This document shows positions 25,976 through 34,419 of a stretch of 46,583 nt of DNA, in pieces. Position numbers and translations under genes: made by a program. Numbering within the stretch: position 1 is the stretch's first letter; each line of letters starts with the position of its first letter. The notes beneath the pieces were generated by a model. The model had not been told where the DNA came from. It ran no database searches and saw nothing but the letters and a program-made list of their open reading frames with translations. Origin of the DNA: Victivallales bacterium (GTDB lineage: Bacteria > Verrucomicrobiota > Lentisphaeria > Victivallales > GWF2-38-69); contig JAIPJT010000017.1 in the NCBI GenBank assembly GCA_021733985.1, positions 1 to 46,583 on the forward strand. Reading direction: 5' to 3'.

Positions 25976-27853
25976 TTACATATCCAGAATTGTTTCCTGA
26001 ATTCCTTTATGTGTTTCATACCAGAAAGAAAGGGCTGCTTCATGTTTGTCCTTTTTAAAGAGGTCGATCCATTTTAACAGCTCTTTATCGTTGTTTCCTT
26101 CTACATCATGCTGCCTAATTAAAAAAGAGTTTATAAAATCAATATTTCTTTGAGATTCCCAGAAAGTTGATGAGTTTCTACAGCCGATTCTGTGACATAG
26201 TTTGTGTATATGAGAAACATATTCGTCCTGTAAACCATATAAAGAGCCTACAACTTCAGGCATCATTTCTTCTGCCCAGTTTCTATGGAATCTGCAGACT
26301 CCGATATTATCAAGTATAAGTTCTCCTTTCAAACGCTGAGCATCTTTTACACCCAACTTTCGCGGAGGAAGAAATTCAGCTTTATAATGCATATAATATT
26401 TTCCCATTATCGGCATTGGTGACAAAGCACCCGGTACCCAGTACTGGTTAGGGATCATCCAGCCGTTTCTTGCATAACCGATGAATACTAAGGAATCAAG
26501 TATCTCTTTATTTCTTTCCCGAGCCATATCGCGTGCAAATTTACGAGGACTTGTATTTTTAAAGTCAATAATTCCACGTCTTTCAATTATTGCATCGAGT
26601 AGTTCAATACCGACCTCTGCATTATGCATTGAAGTACCGACTACATCAAAGTCATCCAGGTTAAAAATGGGTTTTTTTGTCACCCCAAGTTCTTTGGGAG
26701 TAAAGTGCCCTTTATCGAGGCATTCCATTAACCATGAAACAAGTCCGCCGCCGGAAATTCCGTCAAACCCGTACATGTCTGCATGATGGTTCAATTTTTC
26801 AGCAGCTCTTTGATCAAAAATGCCTGAAAGAGGTCCCATGGTCTGATATGGTTCATAATCTTTCTTGAATTCATTATGCATTTTTTTGCATAATGCTACA
26901 CAGGGTTCTCCGCAGGTTTTCTGTAGTTTCGGTTTAATAGTTTCTTCATTGAATTGTTTTAGATAATGGTCAACAACAAATTTTTTATGGATCTCCTGAC
27001 GAGTTTCTTCCTTGAAGTAAACACTGTTGTAATTAAAAGAGAGCATTTTTCCGCCGAGTGTCTGGAAGTTTACTCCAAAAGTACCCCCTGTTTGAAATTT
27101 CGGCTCAAAACGATATTTTGTTGTAGACTCCAGGTCTTTTGCTGCAAGTTTTTTCTGATATTTATCAACAAACCATTTATCCGCAACTTTTCTGTCCCGG
27201 AAGTCTTCGTCAAGGAATGTACCGCCGTATATTACACCAACGATGTTATGTTCCTGATAGAGTTTTGAACCGAATCCGCCTCTGCCGGCCCATGTATCCA
27301 CATTGGTGATTTTGCCTTTTTCTATAGGGACAGAGCATACAGCGCCGATTTCCGTGCTTTCTGCAGCAGGGCCGACTGCCAATATTCTGGGGTCGGTTTT
27401 GTATCTTGAAGCGAATCTTTCGTATGTATGGTCCATTAATGAATAAACGCCCTTGCGTCCGCTTTGCCAGACGTTTTTTATATCAACGGGAGAAAGCTCA
27501 ACCTGTACTTCTTCACCGTGTGTTCTATTTAAATACAGTATTGAGGGAGTGGGAGCTTTACCTACGATAGAGAGCATGTTTATCCCGAGGTTTTCAAATA
27601 CAAGGCCTGCACCGCCCATTGAAGATATGTAAAAACCGCCCCAACACGGGGAAAATCCAGTAAACATTAGACGGTTTGAACCCGGGAAGATAGAACCGGC
27701 GAGTAAACCAACACCAATATTAAGGCTGTTGTATTGAGCAGCTAAATGGTAGCCTAAATCGATAGGCCCGAAAAACTTTCCTACTTCATACCTGTTCATT
27801 CTGTAGAATGCATTTGATGCATGAACTAAAAGGACCTTTTGTGTATTTTTCAT
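25976..27853 (-). CDS. Aldehyde:ferredoxin oxidoreductase family protein
   Basis: A tungsten-bispterin enzyme of 625 residues, which in this family oxidises aldehydes with ferredoxin. WAGRGGFGSKL (188-198) lies in the N-terminal cofactor-binding region. The cluster ligands appear as Cys314, 318, 322 and 520 (CGEPCVALC, then NIGVCRFH). Classical archaeal enzymes have Cx2Cx3C; here the first gap is three residues. The N-terminal cofactor-binding region with GGAGL and the central FDGIS region are both recognisable. AAGGAGG precedes the ATG. No ferredoxin or iron-sulfur partner subunit is adjacent. Its substrate is unknown; it indicates an anaerobic metabolism. Confidence 0.9.
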   Translation of the reverse strand: MKNTQKVLLVHASNAFYRMNRYEVGKFFGPIDLGYHLAAQYNSLNIGVGLLAGSIFPGSNRLMFTGFSPCWGGFYISSMGGAGLVFENLGINMLSIVGKAPTPSILYLNRTHGEEVQVELSPVDIKNVWQSGRKGVYSLMDHTYERFASRYKTDPRILAVGPAAESTEIGAVCSVPIEKGKITNVDTWAGRGGFGSKLYQEHNIVGVIYGGTFLDEDFRDRKVADKWFVDKYQKKLAAKDLESTTKYRFEPKFQTGGTFGVNFQTLGGKMLSFNYNSVYFKEETRQEIHKKFVVDHYLKQFNEETIKPKLQKTCGEPCVALCKKMHNEFKKDYEPYQTMGPLSGIFDQRAAEKLNHHADMYGFDGISGGGLVSWLMECLDKGHFTPKELGVTKKPIFNLDDFDVVGTSMHNAEVGIELLDAIIERRGIIDFKNTSPRKFARDMARERNKEILDSLVFIGYARNGWMIPNQYWVPGALSPMPIMGKYYMHYKAEFLPPRKLGVKDAQRLKGELILDNIGVCRFHRNWAEEMMPEVVGSLYGLQDEYVSHIHKLCHRIGCRNSSTFWESQRNIDFINSFLIRQHDVEGNNDKELLKWIDLFKKDKHEAALSFWYETHKGIQETILDM

Positions 27854-27963
27854 ATTTTGTGCCTCCTTTTGGTTAAAAGAATTTAAAATAAAATTAATTG
27901 TAAATATAAATTATAAAGGCAAAAACAGCTGTTGTCATTAGCGAAAAATTATAAATTTAAACT

Positions 27964-30102
27964 TTAGCTGAGAAGAGCCCATTTTTCATACTCATTTAGG
28001 AAATCATGAATAATATTTCTTTTATTGAATTTACTGATTTGGTAGGGTGTTCTCGAACCGCTTCTAACTACAACCTGCGCGAAACACTCTAATCTTACAT
28101 CTTTTGGATTGAACGAAGGGAATGAATAGTTAAACCTGTGGTATGCTTTTCCCCGGATGCCGTAATAAAGTTCTTCAATGCCGTTGTTGAAAACAATGAT
28201 TGAGGCCTGGTGTGGAGATATACTCATTCGGATTTTTCTGTCATACTTAATAAGCTCTTTTTCTATTGATATAAATGCAGGCTTGACAGTGTTAAAAATA
28301 AATTCCTTAAGTTTTTTATCTGCTTCATTTAATTTTTCTTTGGGGATTGTATCAGGCTGGCTGGTTAAATAATCCTGTTGCCTTCTGCTTTTCAGTCTTT
28401 CAAGCCTTTTTTCCCAGTTCTTAAAATCCTCCGAAGTGGAGGTTTCTGAGACTTGCTCCTGTACTGAAGTATGAACTCCTTCAGATTCCAGATCAATAGA
28501 CTCGCTGATAGGTGTTTCTACTGGCTGGACTCCGGGTACTGCAATAGAATCTTTTGACAGGAAAACCTCTTTTTCTGCTATACTTTTCCCGGCTTTTTTT
28601 ATCTCAGTTTCAGTTTTCAACGCTTTCCATAAACAATAGCAGATAGCAATCATAATGACGCAGAATGGTAATGCAGTTGTAATTACGGCAGTTTGCAGTG
28701 CAGTAAGACCACCGGCAACAAGTAGTATTATAGCTACGAGGCCCTCAGCATTTGCCCAGAAAATTTTTTGCCATACCGGCGGATTTTTTTTGCCCCCTGA
28801 CGTTAGAATATCAACGACAAGTGAGGCTGAATCAGAAGAAGTAACAAAGAAAAATACTACAACGAGTACAGCTAGAAAACACGTAATTGCCTGGAACGGC
28901 AATTTTTCCAGTAAAACAAATATAGCTGTAGAAATGTTATTGTTTACTGCAGTAACCATGCCGCCTTTACCGACGAGTTCCATATGCAAAGCTGTATCAC
29001 CAAATACAGTCAGCCAAATGAAAGTAAGAATTGTAGGGACAAGAAGGACTCCTGCGATAAACTGCCGGATAGTTCTTCCCCTTGAGACTCTGGCAATAAA
29101 CATACCTACAAAAGGGGACCATGCGATCCACCATCCCCAGTAAAAAAGGGTCCAGGTTTTCTGGAATTTTGTTCCATGAAAAATATCTGTTTGAAAAGTA
29201 GTTATTAAAAAAGTCTGTAAATAATTTCCGACATTTGCTGCAAAAGCACGCAGAAGAAAGGTTGTCGGCCCTGCAAAAAAAACGAAAGCGAGCAGAATCA
29301 GGCCTAAAAACAGATTTAGTTCGCTCAAACGTCTGATTCCTCTACCTACACCTGACACAACAGATATTGTTGCCATTAAGGTAATTGCAATAATTAAAAT
29401 AACCTGGTTCAGTGTTGAACTTGATAAAATATTCAGATGTGCAAGTCCGGAATTAACCTGCATAACCCCGAGTCCAAGTGAAGTTGCAACTCCGAAAAGT
29501 GTGCCGAGAACAGCGACTGTTTCAATTAAATTTCCCCAAAAACCAAAAATCTTTTCTCCAAGTACCGGGTATAAAGTAGATCTGATTTGTAGGGGAAGTT
29601 TATGTCGGTAGGAAAAATATGAAAGTGCCAAGCCTATAACAATGTAAATTCCCCATGCATGCAGTCCCCAGTGGAAAAAAGTATATTTCATTGCTTCTTT
29701 CGCTGCATTTATTGTTTGCGGTGAAGCAGCACCTCCAGGCGGATTATTATAAATCAAAACAGGTTCAGCAACGCTGTAGAACAGAAGACCTATACCCATT
29801 CCGGCACTGAACAGCATTGCAAACCAGGTTAACATGCTGAATTCAGGCTCATCATCATCGTTACCAAGTTTTATATTTCCAAATCTGCTGAAAAGCAGCC
29901 ATATAACAAAAAAAAGAAAACCTGCAACAGTTAAGATATACAGCCAGCCAAAATGAGTAGTGATAAAATCCTGTAATTTATTAACGAAATTACTAACCTG
30001 CACTGTAAAACAGGCTCCTATAAGCACAAAAACCAGTGCAATAAAAGCTGATGGAAAAAATACGTACGGATTTACTGCTAATTTCTTTTTCTTTTCTGAC
30101 AA
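27964..30102 (-). CDS. BCCT-family transporter (betaine/carnitine/choline) with long C-terminal domain
   Basis: A 712-residue secondary transporter. About twelve membrane segments fill residues 12-490. Signature elements: SAGMGIGLLFYSVAEP, HWGLHAWGIY, and the aromatic betaine-site motif WTLFYWGWWIAWSPFVGMF, continued by ARVSRGRTIRQF. FFVTSSDSASLVVD marks helix 10 or so. After the membrane part there is a cytoplasmic region of about 200 residues, charged and partly Ser/Glu-rich, longer than in BetP. The start is TTG at 30100-30102, supported by a strong AGGAGG site 5 nt ahead. It probably imports glycine betaine or a similar trimethylammonium compound for osmoprotection or methyl metabolism. 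Confidence 0.93.
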   Translation of the reverse strand: MSEKKKKLAVNPYVFFPSAFIALVFVLIGACFTVQVSNFVNKLQDFITTHFGWLYILTVAGFLFFVIWLLFSRFGNIKLGNDDDEPEFSMLTWFAMLFSAGMGIGLLFYSVAEPVLIYNNPPGGAASPQTINAAKEAMKYTFFHWGLHAWGIYIVIGLALSYFSYRHKLPLQIRSTLYPVLGEKIFGFWGNLIETVAVLGTLFGVATSLGLGVMQVNSGLAHLNILSSSTLNQVILIIAITLMATISVVSGVGRGIRRLSELNLFLGLILLAFVFFAGPTTFLLRAFAANVGNYLQTFLITTFQTDIFHGTKFQKTWTLFYWGWWIAWSPFVGMFIARVSRGRTIRQFIAGVLLVPTILTFIWLTVFGDTALHMELVGKGGMVTAVNNNISTAIFVLLEKLPFQAITCFLAVLVVVFFFVTSSDSASLVVDILTSGGKKNPPVWQKIFWANAEGLVAIILLVAGGLTALQTAVITTALPFCVIMIAICYCLWKALKTETEIKKAGKSIAEKEVFLSKDSIAVPGVQPVETPISESIDLESEGVHTSVQEQVSETSTSEDFKNWEKRLERLKSRRQQDYLTSQPDTIPKEKLNEADKKLKEFIFNTVKPAFISIEKELIKYDRKIRMSISPHQASIIVFNNGIEELYYGIRGKAYHRFNYSFPSFNPKDVRLECFAQVVVRSGSRTPYQISKFNKRNIIHDFLNEYEKWALLS

Positions 30103-30607
30103 AGTAACCTCCTTAGATAAATTAAAAAATACAATAAACTATTTTAGTATGTTACCGGTTAGGTTTAGTTAGTTATTTATGGCACGAAAAAAATTTTATA
30201 TTTGACGAGAACGAATAAGACAGTAAATTCTGCCGTTTATGCCTTCCCTTCTGTAAGCCGTTTTTTTGGCCTAACCGTCATTGCTGAAAAAATTCGGAAA
30301 TACAGCAATGGAATATTTTTAGAAAAGCCGAAATCGCTTCAAAAGAATAAGCTGCAGAGCATGAGATCTTTTCGTGTAACATTATCTATTTTAACAGCAA
30401 ATTGGAAGGTGTTCAAGTGAAGGGATTTTTTTATTTGTTTAATGTTTTTTTTAAATAATTGCATTTTAATTATTTGTTTTTAGAATATAATTAAAAGTTA
30501 CGCCAAAAGGATTAACTGTACTGAGTTCGTTTGAGGCTTTATTTTTTTGTGTGAAACTAATATAATTACAAACTGAATTTAAAATATAAATTATCATGGT
30601 GAAGTTA
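30103..30607. other. Intergenic region between the transporter and the response-regulator gene
   Basis: About 500 bp between divergent genes. Bases 30202-30420 carry a 72-codon frame starting with TTG and lacking a ribosome site, in DNA slightly less AT-rich than the flanks. It may be a relic but I do not call it. CATTGCTG (30279-30286) and CAGCAATG (30303-30310) form an 8-bp inverted repeat. Nothing else was recognised. Confidence 0.4.
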
Positions 30608-31003
30608 ATGAAAAATATACCTTTAGCTAAAAATAATGAAACTATACTTGTTGTTGATGATGAAGATTCTATTTGGGATTTTGTAATTGAAGCATTACAG
30701 AATCTTGGCTATACAGTAATACTTGCAGGAAACGGTCAGGAAGCCGTTGAAATATTTGAAACAAATCCAGGTGAGATAAATCTGGTTTTTCTGGATATGG
30801 TTATGCCTAAGCTTGGCGGGCACAGTACTTTTTATAAATTAAGGAAAATAAAACCTGATATAAAAATTCTTCTTTCAAGCGGTTATGTTTCTGAAGAAGA
30901 AATTGAAGATTTAATGGAACAGGGAGCAAGCGGTTTTATACCTAAACCTCATAAAGTAAGGGAGCTTGCTGTCGAAATACGAAGAATCCTTGACTCAGCT
31001 TAG
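30608..31003 (+). CDS. Single-domain response regulator (CheY-like receiver)
   Basis: A receiver domain alone, 131 residues from ATG 30608. The conserved sites are present: the acidic pair in VVDDED, the phosphoacceptor Asp in FLDMVMP (residue 63 from this start), Ser in LLSSGY and Lys in PKPHK. GGTGA at 30598-30602 is 5 nt ahead of this ATG; the upstream in-frame ATG (30596) has no site. No output domain or kinase gene is adjacent. Receivers of this style, with SSGY and FIPKP, are often fused to or paired with hybrid histidine kinases. Its partner is unknown. Confidence 0.92.
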   Translation: MKNIPLAKNNETILVVDDEDSIWDFVIEALQNLGYTVILAGNGQEAVEIFETNPGEINLVFLDMVMPKLGGHSTFYKLRKIKPDIKILLSSGYVSEEEIEDLMEQGASGFIPKPHKVRELAVEIRRILDSA

Positions 31004-31060
31004 CAGCTGAATATTTCATAATGATGTAGAAAATGAGCTTTATCTGATTATTGAGCACGT

Positions 31061-31096
31061 ATTATGCATAATTTGGGTTGAAAGCTGTAATTTGTG
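31061..31096 (+). repeat. Short repeat with ATTATGCATAAT palindrome (copy 1)
   Basis: The 19-nt string at 31061-31079 (palindrome ATTATGCATAAT plus TTGGGTT) is identical to 38468-38486. Weaker similarity (AAAG..TGTAAT) continues for about 15 nt. It lies between the convergent receiver and RACo-like genes. Confidence 0.6.
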
Positions 31097-31126
31097 TTTT
31101 TGTTATATAAGTTTGAAATTTCCTGA

Positions 31127-32986
31127 CTAAAAGAACATATTATCTACAAATTCATTTTGAAAATCGGGATGAGTAGACAATTCAATATGCTTTATTTTTT
31201 TGAAATCTGCATTTACTTTTTCTTTTGTATAATGTTTGTCGCAGAGGAATATTTTTGCGCCGCCGCCAGCAGCATTTCCAAGGGATATGATATTTGAAAT
31301 ATCAATTTCCGGAAACAGGGATATATTAAGAGCGTTTTTTTCACTGATAAAGTTACCGAATGCACCGGCCAGAAGGATTTCATAAATTTCATCCGAGTTT
31401 AGCCCTGCACTTTTAAGCAGTATATTTATTCCGGCGCGGATTGCCGCTTTTGCCAGCTGAATTTCCCTGATGTCTTTCTGAGAAATGGTTATGCTTTCAT
31501 TAAATTTAGTCTCTTCAGCAGGAACAATAATAATTTCTTTTTTCCTGCGCCCTTTTGAAATAATCCTTTTTCTAAGTGCTTCACTTTCAATTTCTTCAAT
31601 TTCTGCAAGTTTTCCTGACTTTTTTAGCAGGCCGGTTTTTTTTAACTCAGAAACTGCATCAATAAGACCTGAACCGCAAATACCTGTCGGAGGTATTCCC
31701 CCTATTGTTTTATACGTTATATTTTCGTCAATCCTGATTGAATTAATTGCGCCGTCAAAAGCCTGCATCCCGCAGGATATGTTAGTACCTTCAAAAGCGG
31801 GACCGGCAGCGGTTGAACATGCGAAAATTCCTTTATATGAGGAAAGAATGATTTCTCCGTTGGTCCCCAAATCAATGAGAATTCTGCATTCATGGAATTT
31901 TTCAATCAGGTTTGCTTCTATTACGCATCCAAAAGTATCTGCACCTATAAAGCCTCCTATATTCGGCAGAAAAGTCAATTTTGCATTTCTGTTTACGGTG
32001 TTAATCCCTAAATCACTTGCTTGAACTGAAATGCACTCCCTAAGAACAGGGTTGAAAGGAAGTTCTGATAATGTTTTAGGGTTAATACCCAGAAACAGAT
32101 GATGCATTGTTGTATTACCCACAATTACACAATCGTAGATATATTTTTTTTTGATTTTAGCTTCATCAGCCACAAATTTAATAAGTTTATTGAGGGCATG
32201 TCTAATGCATTTAGTTAATGTATTTGTGCCGGTTTTAAAATCGAGACAGTAGTTTATCCTTGATATGACATCAGCTCCGTATCCTCCCTGCGGATTTTGT
32301 ATTGACTGTACTGAAAGCTGTTCTCCTGTATTTAAATCCATGAGGTAACATGCAACAGTCGTAGTACCGATATCAATTGCTACTCCGTATTTATATTTAG
32401 TGGTGTCTCCATTGTCTATCGAAATTATTTCATTGTTGTATGAAGTTACTGTTACAGGCTTTAAAGTATTTATTCCGGATAATTTATTAGCTATTTTAAA
32501 AGGAAAATATTTCCCGTTAAGTTTTTTTGTAATACATTCTGTTGAAGAAAGTGAGTTTTCCAGCGTCGGCTTCTCGGGATTTATAAGTTGTTTAGATATT
32601 CTGCTGTTGGAAGGATACTGGGACTGAGAAGAAATAACTTCCTTAGTATGATTTCTCAGCGAAGTAGATAGAAGCTTTACTTCTGCAGCACTGTAAATAT
32701 AAGTTTCACATGCCAGACGGATTCCCTGTTTAATTTCGTCAGCAGATAAGATTTCCTTTTCAGCTATTGATAAAGGGTTAATATCTCCGTGTATAATGAC
32801 CCTGCATTTCCCGCATATACCCTGCCCGCCGCATGGAGCATATATTGCAATATTGTTTTCATTCAGTATTTCTAATATTGTCTTCTCGTGTCTGGCAATA
32901 ATTGTTTGATTTAGCTGAGGTAAGAACAATGAAACACTTGTAGATACTTCATCAGGCAAATTTGTATTAATTGTTTTATTAATCAT
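31127..32986 (-). CDS. RACo-like ASKHA protein with ferredoxin domain
   Basis: A 619-residue protein. The N-terminal plant-type [2Fe-2S] domain has Cys52, 58 and 61 (PCGGQGICGKC) and Cys93. A linker of about 80 residues follows. The C-terminal actin-like ATPase starts at VAIDIGTTTVAC and continues with GNTTMHH, GGFIGADTFG, LIDLGTNGEI, ICGSGLIDA and LAGAFGNF. This matches RACo/RamA-type reductive activators, which reduce inactive cob(II)amide proteins at the expense of ATP. That implies a corrinoid methyltransferase somewhere in the genome. None is in the window. The betaine-type transporter nearby makes methylamine or betaine demethylation an attractive guess. Confidence 0.9.
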   Translation of the reverse strand: MINKTINTNLPDEVSTSVSLFLPQLNQTIIARHEKTILEILNENNIAIYAPCGGQGICGKCRVIIHGDINPLSIAEKEILSADEIKQGIRLACETYIYSAAEVKLLSTSLRNHTKEVISSQSQYPSNSRISKQLINPEKPTLENSLSSTECITKKLNGKYFPFKIANKLSGINTLKPVTVTSYNNEIISIDNGDTTKYKYGVAIDIGTTTVACYLMDLNTGEQLSVQSIQNPQGGYGADVISRINYCLDFKTGTNTLTKCIRHALNKLIKFVADEAKIKKKYIYDCVIVGNTTMHHLFLGINPKTLSELPFNPVLRECISVQASDLGINTVNRNAKLTFLPNIGGFIGADTFGCVIEANLIEKFHECRILIDLGTNGEIILSSYKGIFACSTAAGPAFEGTNISCGMQAFDGAINSIRIDENITYKTIGGIPPTGICGSGLIDAVSELKKTGLLKKSGKLAEIEEIESEALRKRIISKGRRKKEIIIVPAEETKFNESITISQKDIREIQLAKAAIRAGINILLKSAGLNSDEIYEILLAGAFGNFISEKNALNISLFPEIDISNIISLGNAAGGGAKIFLCDKHYTKEKVNADFKKIKHIELSTHPDFQNEFVDNMFF

Positions 32987-33015
32987 TTATCCTCACATAT
33001 CTGTTATTAACACAA

Positions 33016-33200
33016 CAATGCCGTTTAATTAAGGGTTTTGCTTTCGGAATCATCAGCCGTCGTACAGAAATTGCTGTACTATGGCCCACACAGAAGGATT
33101 GTTTCCCTCCGCAAATGCAGAATGCTTGGTGGAGGGAACAGTCCACTGGTTCCGTGTACGCAGCAAAAATCAATAATTTTGTCTTAATTCAATGACATCG
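33016..33200 (-). mobile_element. Miniature inverted-repeat element, family 2 (copy E)
   Basis: The ends CAATGCCGTTTAATTAAGG (33016-33034) and the reverse complement of 33182-33200 (CGATGTCATTGAATTAAGA) match at 14 of 19 positions. Direct repeats ATTAACACAA (33006-33015) and GTTAACACAA (33201-33210) match at 9 of 10, as expected for a target-site duplication. The interior aligns with copy D but carries roughly 40 extra bases. A 64-codon frame crossing it looks accidental. It fills most of the 325-bp gap between tsaD and the RACo-like gene. Confidence 0.75.
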
Positions 33201-33311
33201 GTTAACACAAAGGGTTACTATATTAGTAATTTTCCGCTGAAATTTATTTTTTTCAACAACTATATATACAAAAAAACAGTTTTCCAGCCCCAAAAAATAA
33301 TATTTCTGCTG

Positions 33312-34400
33312 TTAAAGTTTTGGGACAAAAGGTATTTTTGAAAATTCAGGCAGGCGTGAGTAAGCGTCGAGATTAAAGTCGCTGAATATCCCTTTTCGGT
33401 AGTAGTGTTCGCCAAGGCCTGCTATCATAGCAGCATTATCACCGCAAAATTCTTTAGGGGTAAGTATGAAATTTATATCCCGGGGAAGCCTGTTTTCTAA
33501 TTCTTTTCTCAAAAGACTATTCTGAGCAACTCCTCCGCACAAAACCACAGATTGAGCGTTATAAAATTTAGCTGCCTTAACAGTTTTCAGACAAAGTACA
33601 TCAATTACAGCATATTGGTAGGATGCAGCTGTATCCTCAAGAAAATTCTTTTTAACATTTTTTATGCCTCCTTTTTTCTCTATATGATAAAGCAAAGAAG
33701 TTTTAAGTCCGCTGAAACTGAAATTAAACTTATTTGCTTTACTGACAGGTTTACCCCCGGCACCCATTAAAGACCTTGGGAAATTATATTTATTGATCTT
33801 GCCGCTTTTAGAAATTTTATCTATAATCGGCCCCCCGGGATATCCTAATTCAAGCAATTTTGCTCCTTTGTCAAGTGCTTCACCTGCAGCATCATCAATT
33901 GTTGTCCCGATTATTCTTGTACTTCTGTCAGCGTTAATTAATACAAGGGCTGTATGTCCACCCGACACAACCAATGACAAAATAGGATAGTTTGCTTTTT
34001 GAAATAGCATTCTAATATTATTACGGAGAAAAGCTGCATAAATGTGTGCAATAAAATGATTAATTCCAATTAACGGTATTCCCATTGCAGCAGAAAAACC
34101 TCTTGCGAAATTTAACCCCACAAGCAATGCCGGCATTAATCCGGGTCCATTTGTTACGCTGACTGCTTTTACATCTTTTATACTGACAGAGGCTTTTTTT
34201 ACTGCAGCATCAACGACAGGTTTTATTGCTTTCAGGTGCTCTCTTGCGGCAAGTTCCGGAACTACTCCGCCGTAAACGGTATGCTTGCTAATTTGGGAAG
34301 ATACAATATTGGACCTAACATCAAACCCATCTACAACAATTGAAGCCGCTGTTTCATCACAGCTTGTTTCTATACCCAGGACAATATTTTCTTTTATCAT
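33312..34400 (-). CDS. tsaD: tRNA N6-threonylcarbamoyladenosine transferase TsaD
   Basis: Transfers the threonylcarbamoyl group to A37 of tRNAs that read ANN codons. The 362 residues have the N-terminal GIETSCDETAAS, GGVVPELAAREH, and the metal-binding His115 and His119 in INHFIAHIY. LSLVVSGGHTAL, GGPIID, FSFSGLKT and CGDNAAMIA are also present. Length is typical. It follows the fabB-type gene by 19 bp. TsaB, TsaC and TsaE are not in the window. Confidence 0.97.
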   Translation of the reverse strand: MIKENIVLGIETSCDETAASIVVDGFDVRSNIVSSQISKHTVYGGVVPELAAREHLKAIKPVVDAAVKKASVSIKDVKAVSVTNGPGLMPALLVGLNFARGFSAAMGIPLIGINHFIAHIYAAFLRNNIRMLFQKANYPILSLVVSGGHTALVLINADRSTRIIGTTIDDAAGEALDKGAKLLELGYPGGPIIDKISKSGKINKYNFPRSLMGAGGKPVSKANKFNFSFSGLKTSLLYHIEKKGGIKNVKKNFLEDTAASYQYAVIDVLCLKTVKAAKFYNAQSVVLCGGVAQNSLLRKELENRLPRDINFILTPKEFCGDNAAMIAGLGEHYYRKGIFSDFNLDAYSRLPEFSKIPFVPKL

Positions 34401-34419
34401 AATCAGCTAAAGTAGAACT

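Noticed and set aside
28655-29143. 162-codon plus-strand frame inside the BCCT transporter gene
   Set aside because: Antisense shadow of conserved transmembrane coding sequence; biased composition explains the open frame.
30202-30420. 72-codon plus-strand frame before the receiver gene
   Set aside because: TTG start without a ribosome site and no family resemblance; at most a relic.
32979-33173. 64-codon minus-strand frame with several Cys before the RACo-like gene
   Set aside because: It runs across the MITE-like element, has no ribosome site, and its similarity to the other copy is at the DNA level only, without a shared frame.
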